Shown here piece after piece: positions 7,633-12,972 of a DNA stretch of 12,972 nucleotides (positions are counted from its first letter, which is position 1; the number at the start of each line of letters is the position of its first letter). The stretch is taken from contig UZAE01012349.1 in NCBI GenBank assembly GCA_900617975.1, positions 32,266 through 45,237 of the forward strand. Direction: 5' to 3'. This DNA comes from Rodentolepis nana (Eukaryota > Platyhelminthes > Cestoda > Cyclophyllidea > Hymenolepididae). The position numbers were made by a program, and so were the translations under genes. The notes under the pieces were generated by a model. It was not told the DNA's origin. It worked only from the letters and a program-made list of their open reading frames with translations, and did no database searches.

Positions 7633-9213
7633 TAATGAAACCACTTAAATAAATGCAGAAGACCTATTTCTAAGGAATAGAGTGACGTCAACAGCCCTAT
7701 GTTCTTTAGTCTCAGATAGGCTATGGGCTATTCTAAGAAGTTCAACTAGGCACTACGTCCAGAGTACGGGGAGCATAGAAGGCATAGTATGGCGGGAGTT
7801 TATTACGGAACATTGCAGTTACTAAATACAATTAACACCTCGATACACAAATATTGACTGGCAATTGGCTGGATAATTCCACACATACCCCGCGATTGAT
7901 CGCTACACTATCGGTGTTGATGCAGGCAACTGACCTAGACTATACAAACCTGTAATTAAGTGTAATAATAATTAAATATTCGCAATATTTCACTATTAAG
8001 GACACAAAGAAAGTGGTTTTATCGTTTTCGCATAATTAATGAGAAAATTAAGGCCAAATGTTATCTGTGCAATATATCAAATGAAGTGGGAAGCCAACTG
8101 TACCCCAATGAGGACACAAATCGTACCGGTTATGTTAATTTCATAAATAGTCAGAGATAGGGTTTAAACTGCACTTCTGTTGAAATAGTTGTCATAAATT
8201 AAAAGGACATCAACTGAATTACATGATTATTCAACTAATTGACACGACATATTCTAATTTTAATAGCAACAAAAGTGGCTATGAGTAGCACAGATATTAA
8301 AGTAATATCGTTTAACAATTTCTGAGCAACTAATGACCCCGATTCTGAATCCTGCAATATTAGTCTTGACCTGTGCTCAATAATCTCAATGGGAAGTTCT
8401 CCTTATTTGGAAAGGCTTGCGGGATTAGCTAAGCTACCGCAAAGCTATAGAGGAAGCAGGCGTATGACGTGGAATAGTTTTACATGGAAGGCCTATATAG
8501 ATGAGGAGCCAAGCATGGATTATTGACTGAGATTCCTTTGTGCGCTTCATACTACATGGTTGTTCATTTTAACTTTCAAATTCAACAGTTACGAATTAAA
8601 GTTGGTCTTATTGAATTCTCAACATTTATAATTCATCCTATTAGTTAATATTGCATCAGTTTTGTTACATTATGATCATAATTGGATATATTATCTTACA
8701 ATGTAACAGCGTCAGGGTTTACTAGATAAACGCTTAAGTTTCAGCCTTAAACTTGTTAAAAAAATTTAAAAAAATCCATTAAGATACATAGGATGTTAAA
8801 AAGTGATTAAAACGACATTGGGTAAGATGGCAAGATCTGCAGAATGATCAGTCCATTTGACGAAAGGTGGCATAATGTCAATTATGGCGTTATTTCCTTA
8901 AAACATTAAATGGCAAGATTGACGTAGTCTGTCAAGGACAGCTATACTTAATTTACGGCCACAAATTCCATAATAAAGTTTCAAATGATTTAAAACACTC
9001 CAAGCCAATGCCTCATTATTCTGCGAATTTCCAATAAAACGCAATTCAATACACGTTCTTCTCCTATTCACTCACCCACTGACTATTTTAATTTAAGCAT
9101 TGGATAATTAATCACACTCAAGTGCTCTAGAATGAAAGTGAACCATAAACAAAATCGTTTCTTCCGGGGGTTTCATTGGAAGGATGTGCTTTCTAAATGG
9201 GAAAAATCACATT
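7633..9213. other. gene-free AT-rich spacer
   Basis: No coding region, RNA gene or recognised repeat was found. A/T-rich runs occur around 8,755-8,775. The region separates the antizyme cluster from the retroposon insertion. Confidence 0.45.
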
Positions 9214-9227
9214 TGATGACATACATT
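9214..9227. repeat. 14-bp target-site duplication, left
   Basis: TGATGACATACATT is repeated exactly at 9711-9724, immediately on either side of the dispersed repeat copy B. A perfect 14-bp duplication is typical of LINE-type (target-primed) insertion. Confidence 0.8.
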
Positions 9228-9710
9228 TATTTATTTATATCAAATGGCAAGCGTTTTGATAGTTATCATTAGCCCTTTAGTTCACTTCGGGCTTCACATA
9301 GGGGAGGAGGAACATCAAAATGAGAAGAATTCGGGAGGGAGAACAGAAGAGTGATCCACAGATGTAAAAGAAACAGACAGACACCAAGGCTCAGAAAGGG
9401 TAAGCAGGGTAAAAGAAACAGACACAAAGGCTCAGAAAGGGTAAGATTAAAGAAGGGAGGGGGAATAGAAGAGTGATTCACAGATGTAAAAGAAAGAGAC
9501 AGACACAAAGGTCAGAAAGGGTAAGATGAGTGCTTAAGGGGTCGAATATGACGTGCAGTGGGGTGATGATAGTTTGAAGTCAGAAGTCAACTTGAGTGGG
9601 GTGATGGTAGTTTAAAGTCAAAAGTCAACTGCCAGTTAATAGACTTTTTTGCCGTATGAGTATACGTTGCCCAGGGTGCACCACGTGGAGGTAAGTCTAT
9701 CCCACAACCC
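9228..9710 (-). mobile_element. SINE-like non-autonomous retroposon, copy B
   Basis: This is the reverse complement of the repeat at 12,623-12,940. Read on the minus strand it begins GGGTTGTGGGATAGACTTACC, runs through CCACGTGGTGCACCCTGGGC and ends CATTTGATATAAATAAATA at the left target-site duplication. The ATAAATA tail and 14-bp duplications indicate reverse-transcription-dependent insertion. It is longer (about 480 bp) than the other copies because of internal tandem duplications: an AAAGAAACAGACA..CTCAGAAAGGGTAAG unit appears about three times (9,364-9,525), and a GTGGGGTGATG.TAGTTT unit twice (9,557-9,630). It has no long coding frame. No tRNA-like promoter in the right orientation was recognised, so the SINE class is unproven. 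Confidence 0.78.
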
Positions 9711-9724
9711 TGATGACATACATT
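9711..9724. repeat. 14-bp target-site duplication, right
   Basis: Exact second copy of TGATGACATACATT, abutting the 5' end of copy B. No mismatch has accumulated in either duplicate, which suggests a fairly recent insertion. Confidence 0.8.
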
Positions 9725-12615
9725 ATTCCATTGGCCACACTTTCTCATAATGGAGGTCACTGCGGATCTACAGTGTTTATCCCCATTGAGTAATTGCTAA
9801 AAATCCCCCAGTGGTTAATACGATATAACTTTACCCTAATTATTAAAAGCGCAAATTGTTTAAGTACGTACCTAAGAGCTAATAGTACTTCACTACTTAC
9901 TTTTCGCCTAACCTCGTAAACGGAAAACGCGTGGATACAAATAGATTCGTATTAAGGAGGATCAAATTGATAGTATGTATATTTTGATATGTGACAATTA
10001 GATACGTTAAATAGTTAAATATCTTTAACCATTGTACTTTTAATAGTGGCGTGCCAAATTTGCGCGACTCTCTAAGTTCTGGACGAATTTCGGTGCACAT
10101 TCAGTAAACAAAGGTGCTAATGGAAATGTGCTTTATTCTAATAAAAAGATCCGGTGGTTGAATGGGAGGTTCACACAAGAGTGACAAGAGAGCATTTTCA
10201 ATCCACTAAAGTTCAGGATTTGTGAAGACTTTCCAAAACAGATCTGTGAATTTTCTTCTTGATATCTGAAACAGGAAACTTTGAATAAGAGAAAAACTTA
10301 CCTCATTATTATAATGAATAAAGAATCTTTTGATGTGCACTCATCTGTAAAAGGACATAAATAACCAAAATTAAAGTGACGTATGAGGTGATGTTATAAT
10401 GTAATTTCCGGCTTATTGATGTCACCTCCTCTTATTTCATGCATTGCTGAAGTAGTTTGCTGTTTCCCTCATCCAAACACTTTTCCATGATTATAACTTT
10501 TACAACCGTTTTTTGCTACGCCAAGCGTAATGGCAGTTTTATAATATATATTGCAGTAATTCCCACAGCAAAAGGACTATTTACTCAGATGTACCATGCC
10601 AAGAGTTTGACAAGTACAGTAGTAATTTTAAGAACAGCTAAATCTTTGTTTTCCCAGATCTTTATTATACAATCATTTGCTAGACCTAAAGTTATGAATC
10701 ATTTCGTTTATTTACTCATAATCGAAACTTCAATTGGCAGCACTATTCGATTGAATGTTCTAATATTTATAAGACTTCATCTGACTTATAGCCCGTCTGT
10801 AACCAGCTTTCATTTTGCCATTAAAGTTACTGAACATATGAGTATGTATTTTCACTAGTTAATTGTACTTTTCGACTCGTCAGGGTCATCTAATTGAAGC
10901 TTTCGATTTATTTTTCACATAATTATATAACGACATGCGTTCACTTATCAGGAAGTCACAAGTAATATGAGTAAGGAGGCATCTTTAACATTTGGTCTAG
11001 TATTGCTAAATAAAATAAGGATTTGTACCAAAAATACTGGTTCAGCTCCCCAATAACAAAACTTTTAGAGTTTATTGTGCCAGTTAATACATCAGCTTGG
11101 GACCAACCCTTTTCCAAATTTGAGCAATTTAACAAGGTCTTATCATGATGTCGGATAATAGGGAAAGTCGTTCAATTAACTGGAGTATTTTTACTCCATC
11201 ATGGTAGTTATTGTCCTGCTAACATTTATGCCATTGGTTCGTACATTTTCCTTAAGTGCCGTCTACTTATTATGACACTTATAAAAAAACCCATTTATTC
11301 TGATCTGAACTCCACTTTAAGGATATTTAGTCGCATTTCTCAAAATAAACCCCTTCTAACCATTGGCAAAAGTTTCACCATGATGGATTGATACTGGATA
11401 CGAAATGGAAGTAAATAGCTCAAATGCATCACTTGGAGTTGGCTTCATCTAGCCATAGTGTGTCCTCCAAAGCTAAATATATATTTATAACGCTAAGTAA
11501 AAGCGATGGCATGCAGCTAATCACTCAGCTCACGGTTTCTAAACCATTACATTTGAAAAGCGTAGCAACATGTGATCATATAAGCCTATCAAATAACTGG
11601 TTAAATGACATTTAGAAGGCACGTGACTCAGATATAAAGCACACATGATAATCTTAGTGCTAATTCTATACGAAAAAATTGGGAAAAGACAAACCAGGTT
11701 GAAGTTCAGTCCTATCTGCCACACTGATTTAAGTTATATATTGGAGATTAAAATAAACATTAATAATAATTTAGTAGACATTCCAAATTGGTCACTGACT
11801 AATAAAAAGCAGTTCGTGTCCGGTTTAAATGAGCGTGGCACTTACAACAGTTGTTGCAGTGGTTACCAAACAAATTGGTAGTCATGGGATTAATGCTCAT
11901 CTATGCACTCCTAGTGGCAAGAATAGTAATTAGATAATAATAATTGGATAATGATAATTAGAAGATAAGAATAGACTGATAATTATATCAACAAGAGAGA
12001 AGTTGGATTTCGATATTCTCTTGAAAGCGAATACTACTTTCTTCCATTTCCTTACAAGTATTAATATCATATTTTCCCATAAAAGTTAAAGTTAATGAAT
12101 GAAAAAATAAAACGATTTTTAGGTTAGAGTTTTCCGGTTTGATGTTATTGACGTCTGTTATCAATATGATTTAATAAATAACAAAATCCATATGCATAAC
12201 ACGATGCACATTTTAATTTACTTTGCGAATAGCTGTTTTAGTTGTTAGACTAATTTAGAAATTGTTTTGCTTTAATTTTACCTTTAAATGTGCGGTAAAG
12301 CACAGGAACTGTCAGACTACTATTTCGTTAATCTTTTTACGCCTTCTCATTATCTTCTAGTTTTAAGAACCTGTGAGAGCCTATTCGTACACCCATTTCA
12401 CCTTCCAAATTCTTTTTCTGATAACCTCAGATTGTTAATAGGGAGATTGTAAGAATTTTTTCAATACTCGGACGGTTACCTATCGATGTAACACTAGTTG
12501 GAGAATTGGGTTTGTTAATCGATTCAGAAAAATCATGTCAAATAACTTTTTAAATCACCTGAAAACTTTTATTCATTTTTATCGGTTTTGTCATTTGTCC
12601 ATGTTTTATATCTCT
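9725..12615. other. long AT-rich region without a convincing gene
   Basis: The only sizeable open frame is at about 10,487-10,858 (+). It is rich in I, F, S and T, matches no family I know, and is treated as doubtful. An inverted repeat GAGGTGA/TCACCTC brackets 10,385-10,428. No RNA gene was recognised. Confidence 0.4.
11921..11990. repeat. low-complexity GATAAT/AATTAG tract
   Basis: Imperfect iterations of AATTAGATAATAATAATTGG-like units (TAGATAA, GGATAAT, GATAATTAG, AGATAAG). It is a simple-sequence region with no further structure. Confidence 0.5.
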
Positions 12616-12622
12616 ACATCAA

Positions 12623-12940
12623 GGGGTGTGCAATAGACTTACCTCCACGTGGTGCACCCTCGGCAACGTATACTCGTACGGCAAAACAGTCTATTAACGG
12701 GCAGTTGACTTCTGACTTTAAACTACCATCACCCCACTGTATGTCAAACTCGACTACTTCAACAGTACTCACCTCACCTTTTTTCTATCTTTGTGTCTGT
12801 CTCTTTTACATCTTTGAAGCACTCTTCTGTCCCCCCTCTCGACTTTTTTCCCTTAGATGTTCCTTCCCATCTGTGAAGCTTGATGTCAACTAAAGAGCTA
12901 ATGATAACTATCAAAACGCCTGCCATTTGATATAAATAAA
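12623..12940 (+). mobile_element. SINE-like non-autonomous retroposon, copy C
   Basis: This is the cleanest plus-strand copy. It starts near GGGGTGTGCAATAGAC, then CCACGTGGTGCACCCTCGGC, TTGACTTCTGACTTTAAACT, TGTGTCTGTCTCTTTTACA and CTGTGAAGC, and ends CCATTTGATATAAATAAA. The sequence ACATCA abuts both ends (12,616-12,621 and 12,940-12,945) and may be a short or eroded target-site duplication. The open frame through it is not shared intact by the other two copies and is not called as a gene. Confidence 0.72.
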
Positions 12941-12972
12941 CATCACTTTCCATATTTCAAATGGTGTCGAGG

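Noticed and set aside
9269..9508. Minus-strand open frame rich in L, S, P and F.
   Set aside because: It is a by-product of the purine-rich tandem units inside retroposon copy B.
9710..9716. CTGATGA, a hammerhead ribozyme core motif, at the edge of copy B.
   Set aside because: It is explained by the target-site duplication, and no GAAA core or flanking stems were seen.
10402..10745. Possible fifth antizyme relic (CGGCTTATTGATGTCACCTCC, then IAV, KSL and YLLI-like peptides).
   Set aside because: Distances between the blocks are off by up to about 200 nt and there is an in-frame stop at 10448. The evidence is not above chance by eye.
12588..12893. Open frame of 101 codons (+).
   Set aside because: It lies inside retroposon copy C and is broken in copies A and B.

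Overview
The window looks like nuclear DNA of an animal, probably an invertebrate. It is AT-rich (judged by eye). The supportable genes are eukaryotic, there are no operons or Shine-Dalgarno sites, and it carries SINE-like retroposon copies with target-site duplications. A flatworm or similar lophotrochozoan is only a guess.

The centrepiece (about 400-7,632) is a tandem, same-strand cluster of ornithine decarboxylase antizyme genes. Each of three intact copies (531-1140, 2357-2921, 5979-6555) has a short ATG-started ORF1 of 26, 28 or 34 codons ending in the shared peptide GSWPRPYI and then a stop. The antizyme body lies in the +1 frame directly downstream. This is the classic antizyme arrangement, in which polyamine-stimulated +1 programmed ribosomal frameshifting at the ORF1 stop makes the full-length protein. 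The shift site is AUU-UGA-U in copies 1 and 2 and AUU-UAG-C in copy 3. The last 19 nt before the second stop base are nearly invariant among copies whose bodies have diverged strongly. A fourth, decayed copy with several in-frame stops follows at about 7,080-7,632.

Copies 1 and 2 each have two ATTGG (inverted CCAAT) boxes upstream. Copy 2 has AATAAA signals just after its stop. The coding regions are uninterrupted, with no intron needed between ORF1 and ORF2.

The rest is mostly gene-free. Three copies of one dispersed repeat occur at about 1,766-2,044 (+), 9,228-9,710 (-) and 12,623-12,940 (+). The second is flanked by a perfect 14-bp direct repeat and ends in an ATAAATA-type tail, which points to LINE-mediated retroposition. 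The stretches 2,980-5,900, 7,633-9,213 and 9,725-12,615 hold no convincing gene.

By family knowledge, antizymes bind ornithine decarboxylase monomers, send them to the 26S proteasome and inhibit polyamine uptake. Three divergent recoded copies suggest a lineage-specific expansion of this feedback loop, possibly with different polyamine set-points. That functional reading is inference.
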